Source of the DNA: JACPLA01 sp964602055
GTDB lineage: Bacteria > Bacteroidota > Ignavibacteria > UBA10030
Direction: 5' to 3'
Length of the DNA stretch: 31,992 nt
Assembly: GCA_964602055.1 (NCBI GenBank)
Contig: CAZRPU010000023.1
Location: 1 to 31,992 of the forward strand
The notes under the pieces are model-generated. The model made no database searches. It had not been told where the DNA came from and worked only from the letters and a program-made list of their open reading frames with translations. Positions 23,803 through 31,992 of this stretch are shown in pieces. The position numbers and the translations under genes were made by a program. Position 1 is the first letter of the stretch, and every line of letters begins with the position of its first letter.

Positions 23803-26800
23803 ATGGCTCTTGATCTTCTCGATCAAATCCTTCCTCATGTAAAAGATCACATCTACCCTTCACGATTTCCGATCAGCGACTGGAAAATAAGGGTCGGTGA
23901 TGTTCCCAACGGGTTCCTGCCGACGCTCAACGACGGCCATTGGACCGTGATTCATCCTCCTCAGGCTCAATGGGGGGCTTTCGACACGACCTTTTGGTTT
24001 CGTTCCGCGGTGACCGTGCCGCCGGAGTTTTCCGGGAAGCCCATCGTCCTTCTCCTTGACATCCCCGAAGGCCTCCTGTACGTGAACGGCAAGCCGTATC
24101 AGGGACTCGATACCAATCACAGGGTTGCCTATCTCACGGATAAAGCCCGGACCCATCAGCAGTTTTCCCTCGCCATTCAAGCCTACAGCGGGAGAAAAAA
24201 GGAGCAGAACCATTTCAGCAGGGCTGACCTTGCAGTTCTGAATCCGACGGCTCGTTCTTTGTACACGGGACTTGTTCTCCTCAAAGAGCTCGAACGTTTC
24301 TACGGTGCGGGAACGCCGGAATCTCGTGAAGTCAAGGAGCTCATCCGCAAGACGCTCATTTATCTGAAGTATTTCAAACCTGACGGGGAGGAATATCCGA
24401 ACGCCATTGGCCGCGCTCTGCGGTTCCTCATGGAAACCCTGCAGACAGAGTTTCGCACGGAGGCGCCTGGGCTGATCCATCTCATCGGCCAGTCCCACAT
24501 CGACCTTGTCTGGCTGTGGACCCTGAGGGAGGCCCGCAGGAAATCAGGAAGAACCTTCTCGACGATGCTCCGTTTGATGGAAGAATTTCCGGACTTCCGT
24601 TATGCGCAGAGCCAGCCCATCCTCTACGAGTTCGCGAAGAAGGATTATCCCGATATCTACAAGGATATCAAGAGCAGGATTGCCGAGGGGCGATGGGAGG
24701 CCCTGGGGGCCATGTGGCTGGAGCCGGACTGCAATATTCCAAACGGCGAATCGCTTGTCCGTCAAATCCAGCACGGGAAGAAGTTTTTCAAAACGGAGTT
24801 CGGCATCGATTCCCCCCTCCTGTGGCTTCCGGACTCTTTCGGCTTTAACGCCGCGCTTCCCCAGATCATGAAGAAATCGGGAATCAAATATTTCTTTACC
24901 ACAAAACTCACCTGGAACGACACGACCAGGTTCCCTTACAACTCGTTCTGGTGGAAAGGAATCGACGGATCCAAGATTCTTTCCCACATCCCCCCCGTCG
25001 GCCTCGAGGGACAGGTGGCGCCCAAGGACTTCAAGAAGAGCTGGGATTCTTTCCAGCATCAGGAGGATCAGACAGACGTTCTCCAGACCTACGGGTACGG
25101 AGACGGCGGAGGCGGGCCCAGCAAGGAACAGATCCTGACAATCGAATATCTGAAGAATCTTCCCACTCTGCCTCCGCAGAAGATCGGAACCGTGCAGGAG
25201 TTTTTTACGGCGCTGGAAGAAAAATCGAAATCTCTGCCTACATGGGAAGGCGAGCTCTATCTCGAAAAACATCGCGGGACCTACACGACGCACGGATGGG
25301 TAAAGAAGGAGAACAGAGAGTGCGAGACGCTTCTCTTTACCGCCGAACTGCTTTCCACCCTTGCAACTTTGAATGGGAAACGATACCCCGCTGCTGATCT
25401 CGAGGCATCATGGAAAATCCTTCTGACGAACCAATTTCACGACATAGTGACGGGTACGTCGGTCGCCGATGCCTACGAAGACGTTCGGAAATCGTACATG
25501 AAGCTCCGCAAAACGTCCGGCACTCTAATCAACAACGCTCTCGCGGGATTCTCCAAACCTGCCAGGAAAAGCACCAAGGAGTTTCATTTCACTCTTTTCA
25601 ATGCCTTGCCGTGGGAACGGAACGAATACGTCGAGTTCACCGTGAAAAGCAAAGAAAAACGATTTGTCGTCACGGACAGCATGGGACGAACCGTTCCCCA
25701 TCAGATAACGTCCCGGGCAAAGGGAGTCGTCACGATCCTCTGCTACATTGCGGGAATGCCCCCGGGATCAACGTTGTCGATCAAGATCATGGTAACCGAG
25801 CAGAAGTCTGAATCTCCCGAGGCGTGGAAAGTGAGCACGAGAGTGATGGAAACTCCGCTCTACCGTATGAGAGTCGACACACAGGGGCACCTCACTTCGC
25901 TCCATAGCAAAGTGCTTCGGAGGGAACTGCTGAAAAAAGGGGGACGGGGTAATGTGCTTCAGACTTTCCATGATGTCCCCCAGCAATGGGAGGCATGGGA
26001 CATTGATGCCGGTTTCGAGGGGAAGAAGGCAGATATTTTGCGCTTCAAGTCAGCCCGCATTCTCGAACAGGGGCCTCTCCGCATGACCCTCGAGGTTGTT
26101 CATCGGACTGACAAGGGATCCATCATCACGCAGCATATGCATCTCTACCATCAGTCGACGAGAATCGACTTCAGGACGAGAGTCCGCTGGTGGGATTCAC
26201 AGGTTCTCCTGAAAACGGCGTTCCCGGTGAACCTCAACCCGAGCCATGCCACCTATGAGATCCCCTTCGGATCACTGCAGAGATCTGCAAGGCCAAGGAG
26301 CCCGGAAGACAAGGCTAAATTCGAAGTCCCTGCCTTGCAATGGGCAGACATTTCCGACGCTAAATTCGGAGTCAGCCTACTGAACGATAGCAAGTACGGC
26401 TATGACGTGAAAGACGGTACTCTCCGACTGACGCTGCTGCGATCACCGCGCTTTCCACATCCCGTGGAACCCTGGAGACACGGGAGTTCGCAAGCAACGG
26501 ATCAGGGAGAACATGTATTTGTGTATTCGATCTCTCCGCATGCCGGGGACTGGCGCAAGGGAGAAACCGTCCGGAGGGCCAGAGAGCTGAATCATCCGCT
26601 CATCATACGGGAGTTCTCCCAGGCGAAAGAGATAGCGCCGCTTCTGACTTCCCTGCCGTCCTCGCTTGCGTTAGATGCGGTCAAACGTGCCGAGGAAGGG
26701 CAGGAGATCATCGTTCGTCTTCACGAATCCCACGGCCAGGCCGGAAGACATCATCTCGAATTCGGTTATGGAATCGATCAAGCCTTTGAATGCGACCTTC

Positions 26801-26913
26801 TTGAACAGGTCGTCCAGAAGATTAAGCCCTCCAAAGGGAAGCTCACCTTGAAGTTTGCACCGTTTGAGATCAAAACGTTGAGGTTGAAGCTTCGTCCGAA
26901 AAAGAAGAAATAG
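23803..26913 (+). CDS. Alpha-mannosidase, glycoside hydrolase family 38
   Basis: A 1036-aa retaining alpha-mannosidase, probably cytosolic because there is no signal peptide. An N-terminal beta-domain (about 1-220) is followed by the catalytic barrel with zinc ligands H232 and D234 (GQSHIDLVWLW), the nucleophile D344 (WLPDSFGFN) and H546 (TNQFHDIVTGTSV). Helical and C-terminal beta-sandwich domains complete the protein to a Lys-rich end. This order matches the bacterial GH38 enzymes that trim mannosides or glycans, using Zn or Co. It is the only plus-strand gene here. The start ATG at 23803 has a poor ribosome site. It could act on sugar imported by the divergent symporter, which is inference. 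Confidence 0.95.
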   Translation: MALDLLDQILPHVKDHIYPSRFPISDWKIRVGDVPNGFLPTLNDGHWTVIHPPQAQWGAFDTTFWFRSAVTVPPEFSGKPIVLLLDIPEGLLYVNGKPYQGLDTNHRVAYLTDKARTHQQFSLAIQAYSGRKKEQNHFSRADLAVLNPTARSLYTGLVLLKELERFYGAGTPESREVKELIRKTLIYLKYFKPDGEEYPNAIGRALRFLMETLQTEFRTEAPGLIHLIGQSHIDLVWLWTLREARRKSGRTFSTMLRLMEEFPDFRYAQSQPILYEFAKKDYPDIYKDIKSRIAEGRWEALGAMWLEPDCNIPNGESLVRQIQHGKKFFKTEFGIDSPLLWLPDSFGFNAALPQIMKKSGIKYFFTTKLTWNDTTRFPYNSFWWKGIDGSKILSHIPPVGLEGQVAPKDFKKSWDSFQHQEDQTDVLQTYGYGDGGGGPSKEQILTIEYLKNLPTLPPQKIGTVQEFFTALEEKSKSLPTWEGELYLEKHRGTYTTHGWVKKENRECETLLFTAELLSTLATLNGKRYPAADLEASWKILLTNQFHDIVTGTSVADAYEDVRKSYMKLRKTSGTLINNALAGFSKPARKSTKEFHFTLFNALPWERNEYVEFTVKSKEKRFVVTDSMGRTVPHQITSRAKGVVTILCYIAGMPPGSTLSIKIMVTEQKSESPEAWKVSTRVMETPLYRMRVDTQGHLTSLHSKVLRRELLKKGGRGNVLQTFHDVPQQWEAWDIDAGFEGKKADILRFKSARILEQGPLRMTLEVVHRTDKGSIITQHMHLYHQSTRIDFRTRVRWWDSQVLLKTAFPVNLNPSHATYEIPFGSLQRSARPRSPEDKAKFEVPALQWADISDAKFGVSLLNDSKYGYDVKDGTLRLTLLRSPRFPHPVEPWRHGSSQATDQGEHVFVYSISPHAGDWRKGETVRRARELNHPLIIREFSQAKEIAPLLTSLPSSLALDAVKRAEEGQEIIVRLHESHGQAGRHHLEFGYGIDQAFECDLLEQVVQKIKPSKGKLTLKFAPFEIKTLRLKLRPKKKK

Positions 26914-27070
26914 ACTCCCACCCCGCCGCTCCCTTCTTCTTTCCCCCTCAATATTACGCTCCCCACCCGATTTCCTCCAGGAACGCCGGTTCACTCAAAA
27001 AATGGAAGTGCAGGGCGCGACGAACGTGCGATGTGATCGGACTTAGGAGGAGAGTTGGTCGAAGCGTCTT

Positions 27071-27997
27071 TTACCGGGTGAGAACGTTCTTGAGGACGAA
27101 GAGGACATTTGCCGGCCTCTCGGCCAGCCTGCGGACATACCAAGGGAACCAGTAACTCCCATAGCTGATGAGGCTGCGGATGCGGTATCCCTCCCCTGCG
27201 AGGCGACGCTGAAGGTCCATTTTGATGCCATAGAGAAGCTGAAACTCATACTGATCCCTCCCTACGCCGATCCGCTGGGCTTCGTGCTGAATGCGGCTGA
27301 TCAGAACGGGGTCATGCGTTGCAACACCGAAGAATACTCCCTGAGAAGTTTGTTCCAGCAGAATTCTTGAAAGCGCAAAGAAGTTGGCATCGACATCGCT
27401 GCGCTTCGGGAATGCCGTTGTTGCGGGCTCTGCATACGCCCCCTTGACGAGCCGGACAGCGGGCTTCAAGGAAAGAAGATCCTCGACATCCTTTTGCGTC
27501 CGGTAGAGATATGCCTGAAGGCAAATACCGACCTTGTCATACGAGGACTTCGCCCGCCGATAGATCCCGAGCGTGCGGTCGACATAAGGGCTCTGCTCCA
27601 TGTCGATCCAGACCCAGTTACCGAGCTGATGCGCCTCTTCAAGAATCCGGCGAAGGTTGGCGTAGCACACATCCTCACTGAGGTCGAGCCCCAACTGAGT
27701 CAGTTTGACCGAAACGTACGCATCGAGTCCACTCTGTTTGATATCCCGGAGCGCTTCGCAATAGTGATCCGCAACATTCCGCGCCTCCAGCTCTTCCCCC
27801 ACGTTTTCCCCCAGTCTCGTGAAAATGGTCTTGATGGAGTCCCGTTGGAGGATTTGCGCGGCATTGATGGCATCTGACAGATTCTCGCCCGGCATAAACC
27901 GAGTGACCGCCCGGCGGACAAACTTGTACTTCGGCAGCGATTCACGAAGCTTCCTGTTTTCAGAAATCCATAACAACGCGCTGCGGGCAATGTTCAT
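27071..27997 (-). CDS. Monofunctional proline dehydrogenase
   Basis: A 308-aa FAD-dependent TIM-barrel enzyme oxidising L-proline (or possibly 4-hydroxyproline) to the pyrroline-5-carboxylate level. Motifs RLVKGAYAEP, GVATHDP, YEFQLLYG and the C-terminal SYGSYWFPWYVRRLAERP, carrying the paired arginines that bind the substrate carboxylate, are present. Length matches the single-domain enzymes of Thermus and Deinococcus, not bifunctional PutA. The partner P5C dehydrogenase is not in the window. The ATG at 27997 lies 9 bases after the SDR stop, so it is probably the last gene of the DapA-like/SDR/PRODH operon. Confidence 0.93.
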   Translation of the reverse strand: MNIARSALLWISENRKLRESLPKYKFVRRAVTRFMPGENLSDAINAAQILQRDSIKTIFTRLGENVGEELEARNVADHYCEALRDIKQSGLDAYVSVKLTQLGLDLSEDVCYANLRRILEEAHQLGNWVWIDMEQSPYVDRTLGIYRRAKSSYDKVGICLQAYLYRTQKDVEDLLSLKPAVRLVKGAYAEPATTAFPKRSDVDANFFALSRILLEQTSQGVFFGVATHDPVLISRIQHEAQRIGVGRDQYEFQLLYGIKMDLQRRLAGEGYRIRSLISYGSYWFPWYVRRLAERPANVLFVLKNVLTR

Positions 27998-28006
27998 AGG
28001 CGTCTT

Positions 28007-28798
28007 TCAGAAAACACTCTTGATCATGCCTCCATCGACCTGGAGGCTTGCACCGGTAATGTAGGATGCTGCAGGAGAAAGAAGGAAGACCGCCGCCCGG
28101 GCGAATTCCTCCGTTGTTCCATATCGCCCCAGCGGGATCGTTGCCATCATGATTTTCCGCTGTTCATCCACGGAAATATTTTTCTTCTGGGCATTCGCAG
28201 TATCGAGCTCGGTCAGGCGATCGGTCTGGATGCGTCCGGGGATCAGGTTATTGAAGCGGATTCCATCCTTCGCAAATTCTCTGGAGAGGGTCTTGGCCAG
28301 GGCGGCCACCGGAGCCCGCGCAACATTTGAGAGCGTAAGATTATCGATAGACTCCTTCACCGACGAAGACGTTGAGAACACCACACTTCCGCCGCCCCGC
28401 TGTTTCATAAGAGGAATGGCCGTTTTTGCCATTCGGACAGCGCTCAAGAACAGGAGGTCGAGGGCATCCTTCCAGGCTTTTTCTTCGAAACTCAGGAAGC
28501 CTCCCGACGGGGGCCCGCCTGTATTCGAAAAGAGCAGATCCACTCCGCCGAATTCCCGCAAGGTATCGTCCTTCCATCGCTCGACCGCTTCCGGCGAACG
28601 CACGTCCGCCGTGCACGCCAGAACCTCGGCTTTCGATTCCTTCTGAAGTGCTCTCTTCGCTTCCTGAATCATCGAGGTATCGCGCGAAGCGATCGAAACC
28701 TGTGCCCCCTCAGCGGCGAGAATGCGGGCCACGGCAAGCCCAAGCCCCTTGCTTGCCCCGGAAACCATTGCCACCTTGTTTTTCAGTCCGAGGTCCAT
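28007..28798 (-). CDS. SDR-family oxidoreductase lacking the YxxxK pair
   Basis: A 263-aa Rossmann-fold protein of the short-chain dehydrogenase/reductase superfamily, resembling 3-oxoacyl-ACP reductases. The dinucleotide-binding GASKGLG is at 14-20, SNTGG at 91-95 replaces the usual NNAG, and the catalytic Ser lies in STSSS (142-146). Where Tyr-X3-Lys is expected, the sequence has Ser157 and Arg161 (LSNVAR). A known SDR-like subgroup (the BKR_like_SDR_like type, from memory) shares this loss. The activity is therefore uncertain. The ATG at 28798 has AAGGA six bases upstream and overlaps the DapA-like gene end by 16 bases. Confidence 0.85.
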   Translation of the reverse strand: MDLGLKNKVAMVSGASKGLGLAVARILAAEGAQVSIASRDTSMIQEAKRALQKESKAEVLACTADVRSPEAVERWKDDTLREFGGVDLLFSNTGGPPSGGFLSFEEKAWKDALDLLFLSAVRMAKTAIPLMKQRGGGSVVFSTSSSVKESIDNLTLSNVARAPVAALAKTLSREFAKDGIRFNNLIPGRIQTDRLTELDTANAQKKNISVDEQRKIMMATIPLGRYGTTEEFARAAVFLLSPAASYITGASLQVDGGMIKSVF

Positions 28799-29697
28799 GT
28801 GATGTCCTTGAGATTATTGCGCGTCCAGCGGATCAGAGATTCGAGGGATTTGCGGGTCGCATCATCCATTTTCGCGCCCGGGGCTCTCGCATCGGAGCGG
28901 ATGGGTACCCCGCGCCGCCGGAGCATTTCCTTCCGGATCGCCATGCCTATGCCCTCTTGAAACTCGAAGCGCATGAGAGCTACTGTTCTGTAGAAAAATT
29001 CCGATGCCTCGTCATTTTTCCCTTCGTGAAAGAGCCTTACGACCTTCACCAAGATTTCCGGAAGCGCAAATCCCGTCATCGCCCCGACTCCTCCGGCAAG
29101 GAGTTCCTCAAACAGGTACGTGCCGCCAAGGCCCCCCACAATCTCCATCGGCCTGCCTTTTAACACGTCGAGAACCCGCGTGATCTTCAGGGGGGTCGGC
29201 GGATCTTCCAGCTTGATTCCTTTGACGGCGGGGACTTCTTGTGCAATGCGGGCCAGCAACGCCGGCTCCATCGTAAATCCGGAAACCGGAGGATAATCCT
29301 GAACAATGATGGGAATCTCCACCTCTGCGGCAACCGATCGGAAGTGATCCACCACTGCCTGAGAGTTCAATTTCGGGAGCCGGGGAGGGCTTATCATGAC
29401 AGCAACGGCGCCAAGTGCACGCGCTGTTTTGGTCCATTCGATGCACGTCTTCAATCCTTCCGACGAAGCGCCGATCACGACCGGGACCCGCCCGTTGACA
29501 TGCTGCATGACGGTTTCGAGCACCTGCAGCCGTTCCTTCTCAGAGAGCCTCGATGTTTCGCTGGTCACACCCGAAGCTGTGAGCCCATTGACACCGGCGC
29601 GGAGGTACAAATCAACAACGCTCTTCAATCCCGCAATGTCGACGGACTGATCTGCAAGAAAGGGAGTTGGAAGAACGGAAAAAACGCCTTTGAGCAT
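28783..29697 (-). CDS. Dihydrodipicolinate synthase (DapA)-family aldolase/lyase
   Basis: A 304-aa TIM-barrel class I (Schiff-base) enzyme. Lys162 (GIKLED) forms the imine with pyruvate or another 2-oxoacid and Tyr135 (VQDYPP) is the general base. It is not a canonical DapA: the GTTGE loop reads SGVTSE, with Val in place of the first Thr (residue 44), and the Arg that binds aspartate semialdehyde is replaced near Gly140. Other family activities such as 4-hydroxy-2-oxoglutarate aldolase, sugar-acid dehydratase or N-acetylneuraminate lyase are possible. It is first in the group with the SDR and proline dehydrogenase. The ribosome site is weak. Confidence 0.88.
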   Translation of the reverse strand: MLKGVFSVLPTPFLADQSVDIAGLKSVVDLYLRAGVNGLTASGVTSETSRLSEKERLQVLETVMQHVNGRVPVVIGASSEGLKTCIEWTKTARALGAVAVMISPPRLPKLNSQAVVDHFRSVAAEVEIPIIVQDYPPVSGFTMEPALLARIAQEVPAVKGIKLEDPPTPLKITRVLDVLKGRPMEIVGGLGGTYLFEELLAGGVGAMTGFALPEILVKVVRLFHEGKNDEASEFFYRTVALMRFEFQEGIGMAIRKEMLRRRGVPIRSDARAPGAKMDDATRKSLESLIRWTRNNLKDITWTSD

Positions 29698-29865
29698 AGG
29701 ATAAGATTTTTCGTGATGGAGAAAAAATAGGGGGGAAAAAGTGAAGATGCCAGAACAATCTGGGCGGAAGTTCCTCAGAGGAAAAGCTCGTTCCTGCTGT
29801 TGTCCCTTGGAGACAGAAGTTTGTATTGAGCGGGAATGTCCGCCCGGGAATCTCAGAAACCGATA

Positions 29866-30390
29866 TTACTTGCGGACGTAGAGGAAATCGTACTCGACGT
29901 GCCAGGTTGTTCCTGTGTCGTACGTCCGTTCGGAAAACTGGCGAACTTTGTCGGGACCGAGGTTGAAGAATGTCAGTCTCCTCGTATAAGGCTTGCCGTC
30001 TTTCTCCTTTTCCTCGGAAAAGAAGACCATATCTTTGCCCTCAAGCTGGCCTGTAAATTCTATTTTTCCCCCCACCGCATCCACCCATGTTTGACGCCAT
30101 TTCCCCGTCCCCGGATCCACGAAATTGAAACTCTTGCCGGTATAGCCCGTATGGCCGCTCCAGTTTTCAAAGATCACACATCCGCCGAGAATATTCTGAA
30201 TGCTGCTCTCCCCTTTCTTCTCTCCTTTGGTGTCGAACACATTCCATTCGCCTACCCAGAAATCGAATTGACGATGGACGGGGTCATTGGCGCAAGGGGT
30301 CGCGTTGGTCTGGGCATCCGCCGAAGGTGAAAGAAGCAGAAGTGCAGGAAGGAGCAGCAACAGCATCAATCTATGACGGGGATTCATCAT
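29866..30390 (-). CDS. Secreted small protein, DUF1579-like
   Basis: A 174-aa exported protein. The signal peptide has a Leu-rich core (about 8-21) and probable cleavage after ADA near residue 26. The mature part starts with a HRQFDFWVGEWNV segment followed by beta-rich sequence ending VEYDFLYVRK. The FDFWVGEW motif resembles DUF1579-type lipocalin-like proteins found in Bacteroidota and Acidobacteriota; their function is unknown. Two adjacent ATG codons could start it (30390 or 30387); the second has better spacing to GGAG. About 90-170 bases separate it from each neighbour, and I saw no RNA gene or strong terminator there. Confidence 0.7.
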   Translation of the reverse strand: MMNPRHRLMLLLLLPALLLLSPSADAQTNATPCANDPVHRQFDFWVGEWNVFDTKGEKKGESSIQNILGGCVIFENWSGHTGYTGKSFNFVDPGTGKWRQTWVDAVGGKIEFTGQLEGKDMVFFSEEKEKDGKPYTRRLTFFNLGPDKVRQFSERTYDTGTTWHVEYDFLYVRK

Positions 30391-30484
30391 TCTCCATCGA
30401 GAAGTTGTTCACAATGGTGTCCCAGTGCCTACGCAGCGCGCCTGAGCAAGTTTCATGTTCGGTTGTGCGATTGCGAATCTTGGT

Positions 30485-31423
30485 TCAATCAGAGGAATCA
30501 TCTTTCCATTCACTCATCACGATTCCCAGCGCCAAAGAAAGAAGTTTTGCATCGCTCTTGTCCGCCCTGGAAGGGATAAGAATGGGAATCCGGGCACCGA
30601 CAATGACATGCGCAAGGCGAAGATTGGCAAAGTACGTCGTGCTCTTGGCAAGGCTATTGGCAGATTCGATGTTGGCCGCCACCAATATTTCCGCCCGTCC
30701 GGCGACAGGAGAATCGATTCGTTTTTCCGCTGCAGCTTCCAGAGAAACGGCATTGTCGAGTGCCAAAGGGCCGTCGACGATGCAACCCTTTATCTGTCCT
30801 CTCTCGTTCATTTTCGAGAGGGCCGCCGCGTCGATGGTCGATTCGAGCTTTGGAACAATGAACTCCGTTGCGGACAAGATTGCGACTTTCGGCCTGGGAT
30901 TTCCAAGAGCATGGGCAACCTGGACCGCGTTGTTGATAAGTTCCACCTTGTTCATCAGGTCCGGCAGAAGCGTCATGCCGCCGTCGGTAATCATGATCAG
31001 CTTGTTTTGAACGCGTTCAGGATATTCGAGGACAAAGATATCGCTCAGCAGCCGGCCGGTTCTGAGTCCTGTTTCGGGTTGAAGAACTCCCCGCATGAAC
31101 GCTGCTGTATCTATTCCTCCCTTCATGAGGATATCAAACCGATTATCCCGGGCAAGAGCCATGGAGATGCTGAGCGCGTCGAGCGGATTTTGCGCTTCTA
31201 CGATCTCCACATGCTCAGGTGTTCCCTTTCCCGTCTCTTTGAGCCCAAGCTCAATGGCGCGACGGTCGCCGACCAGAACAAACCGGGGATTCAGGGATCT
31301 TTGCGCTTCGGCCAACGCATCGAACGTTTCCCGGTTATTCGGATTGACGACGCCGATTCGTTTTTGAGGGATTGCTTTTGCACGTTGTTGCAGGTTTTCG
31401 AAACTCGCTATCAGTTGATTCAT
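30485..31423 (-). CDS. ptb: Phosphate butyryltransferase
   Basis: Exchanges CoA for phosphate on butyryl-CoA or branched-chain acyl-CoA (312 aa from this start). It belongs to the phosphotransacetylase/malic-enzyme C-terminal fold. LMKGGIDTAAFMRGVL, ITDGGM and the late ILVAANIESANSLAKS segments, including the GIDTAAF phosphate-binding region, support phosphate butyryltransferase rather than phosphate acetyltransferase. I prefer the ATG at 31423, since AAGGA (31435-31431) is 7 bases away; the ATG at 31429 would leave only one. The buk stop is 10 bases upstream, so the pair forms a buk-ptb unit making ATP from acyl-CoA via acyl phosphate, or running in reverse. Confidence 0.92.
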   Translation of the reverse strand: MNQLIASFENLQQRAKAIPQKRIGVVNPNNRETFDALAEAQRSLNPRFVLVGDRRAIELGLKETGKGTPEHVEIVEAQNPLDALSISMALARDNRFDILMKGGIDTAAFMRGVLQPETGLRTGRLLSDIFVLEYPERVQNKLIMITDGGMTLLPDLMNKVELINNAVQVAHALGNPRPKVAILSATEFIVPKLESTIDAAALSKMNERGQIKGCIVDGPLALDNAVSLEAAAEKRIDSPVAGRAEILVAANIESANSLAKSTTYFANLRLAHVIVGARIPILIPSRADKSDAKLLSLALGIVMSEWKDDSSD

Positions 31424-31433
31424 GGTCATTTCC

Positions 31434-31992
31434 TTAATACTCTCTTGCCCGTTCTTGTCCCCTGAGCACCCTCAGAACTCCCTGCGCGAGAGAAAGAAGT
31501 TCCTGTTCTCCGGGATAGCACAGAACGGGCGCAATAAACCCTACCCTGGAGGAAATCCAATCAGTTACCATGGCTGACGAAGCAACACCCCCCGTGAGAA
31601 TGATTCCATCCACCGATCCCTTGAGTACCGCCGCCATTGAACCGATCTCTTTTGCAATTTGGTATGCCATTGCTTCGAGCACAACGGCGGCATTGGTATT
31701 TCCCGATCGGGCCTTTTGAGCGACCGCTTCCACGGACGGCGTTCCCTCATAGGCCACCAGGCCTCCCCGACCCATGATCATCGTCCGCACTTCTTCTTCC
31801 TTTTTTTTTCCCGAGAAGCAGAGCGACACAAGCGGCTGCAGCGGAAGACCGCCGGTCCGTTGGGGGGAAAACGGTCCATCGCTCGAAGCGTCGTTGACAT
31901 CAATCACACGTCCATTCCTGACCGCCGCGACAGAAATCCCGCCACCCAAAAGCGCGACCACATAAGAAGAAGACACCAAATTCTTCCGATGT
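31434..31992 (-). CDS. buk: Butyrate kinase, C-terminal part (cut by the window edge)
   Basis: The C-terminal part, about 185 residues, of an ASKHA-fold acyl kinase that makes butyrate (or branched-chain acid) plus ATP from the acyl phosphate. Motifs HRKN, VALLGGGISVAAV, GPFSPQRTGGLP, GGLVAYEGT and ILTGGVASS are diagnostic, and the frame is open to base 1 of the minus strand (31992). The true start lies outside the window; a TTG codon near 31979 is an internal codon, not the start. Stop at 31434 is followed by the ptb ribosome site. Directed with ptb to acyl-phosphate metabolism; the mutase elsewhere in the window suggests linked propionyl/branched-chain use. Confidence 0.92.
   Translation of the reverse strand, partial: HRKNLVSSSYVVALLGGGISVAAVRNGRVIDVNDASSDGPFSPQRTGGLPLQPLVSLCFSGKKKEEEVRTMIMGRGGLVAYEGTPSVEAVAQKARSGNTNAAVVLEAMAYQIAKEIGSMAAVLKGSVDGIILTGGVASSAMVTDWISSRVGFIAPVLCYPGEQELLSLAQGVLRVLRGQERAREY

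Noticed and set aside
24544..25293. A 249-codon minus-strand frame inside the mannosidase gene
   Set aside because: The mannosidase catalytic domain is intact on the plus strand here.
26902..26944. AAAGAAGAA / TTCTTCTTT pairing after the mannosidase as a terminator
   Set aside because: An A/T-dominated stem with a loop of more than 20 bases and no T-run; too weak to call.
29818..29856. GC-rich CGGGAAT direct repeat near the end of the DUF1579-like gene as a terminator or repeat element
   Set aside because: Only two short copies, no stable hairpin with a T-run.
30455..31465. A 336-codon plus-strand frame opposite ptb
   Set aside because: Spans the recognised ptb gene on the other strand and crosses into buk; no family features.

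Overview
This 32 kb window looks like ordinary chromosome from a Gram-negative bacterium, most likely of the Bacteroidota/Ignavibacteriota/Chlorobiota (FCB) group. The placement is tentative. It rests on a Bacteroidota-style small HNH endonuclease beside trpS, a signal-peptide beta-barrel protein ending in an aromatic residue, a B12-type methylmalonyl-CoA mutase subunit without its cobalamin domain, a buk-ptb pair, and uneven Shine-Dalgarno use with many GTG and TTG starts. No rRNA, tRNA, CRISPR array, transposase, integrase or phage gene was seen. Coding density is very high and no gene-free stretch exceeds about 240 bases.

Layout. Every gene except one lies on the minus strand, so transcription runs right to left. 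At the left edge a GGTTCAR heptamer array abuts the end of trpS, which follows an HNH endonuclease gene behind a good sigma70-like promoter. aroC comes next with its own probable promoter. A rho-independent terminator (2994-3020) closes a long co-directional run of sixteen genes (3048-19436): MFS transporter, basic-tailed unknown protein, prmC, dtd, phosphatase-superfamily metalloenzyme, comEC, methylmalonyl-CoA mutase, TrmH-type rRNA/tRNA methyltransferase, P1 peptidase, YqaA-type membrane protein, beta-barrel protein, Nudix hydrolase, PfkB kinase, mtnA, recO and an HtrA protease. Many of these overlap by 1-4 bases or are separated by fewer than 50. A second terminator (19451-19476) ends a receiver-only response regulator gene and sits only about 15 bases before the MFS start codon.

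To the right are an amidohydrolase and an SSS-family sodium symporter, then the only plus-strand gene, a cytosolic GH38 alpha-mannosidase. The symporter and mannosidase diverge from a 237-base region with a 12-base palindrome and a probable symporter promoter. Beyond this lies a compact three-gene group: a DapA-family aldolase/lyase, an SDR-like protein lacking the usual Tyr/Lys pair, and a monofunctional proline dehydrogenase. A secreted small protein and buk-ptb follow, with buk cut by the window edge.

How the genes fit together. The recognisable metabolic themes are carbon and amino-acid salvage: methylthioribose-1-phosphate isomerisation next to a sugar kinase, propionyl/branched-chain CoA metabolism (mutase, ptb, buk), proline oxidation and mannoside turnover. 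Translation and repair housekeeping genes (trpS, prmC, dtd, TrmH, recO, comEC) are interspersed. No clearly new multi-gene system was found. The best leads are the DapA-like/SDR-like/proline dehydrogenase group, the PfkB-MtnA pair, the basic-tailed protein next to prmC, and the heptamer array.
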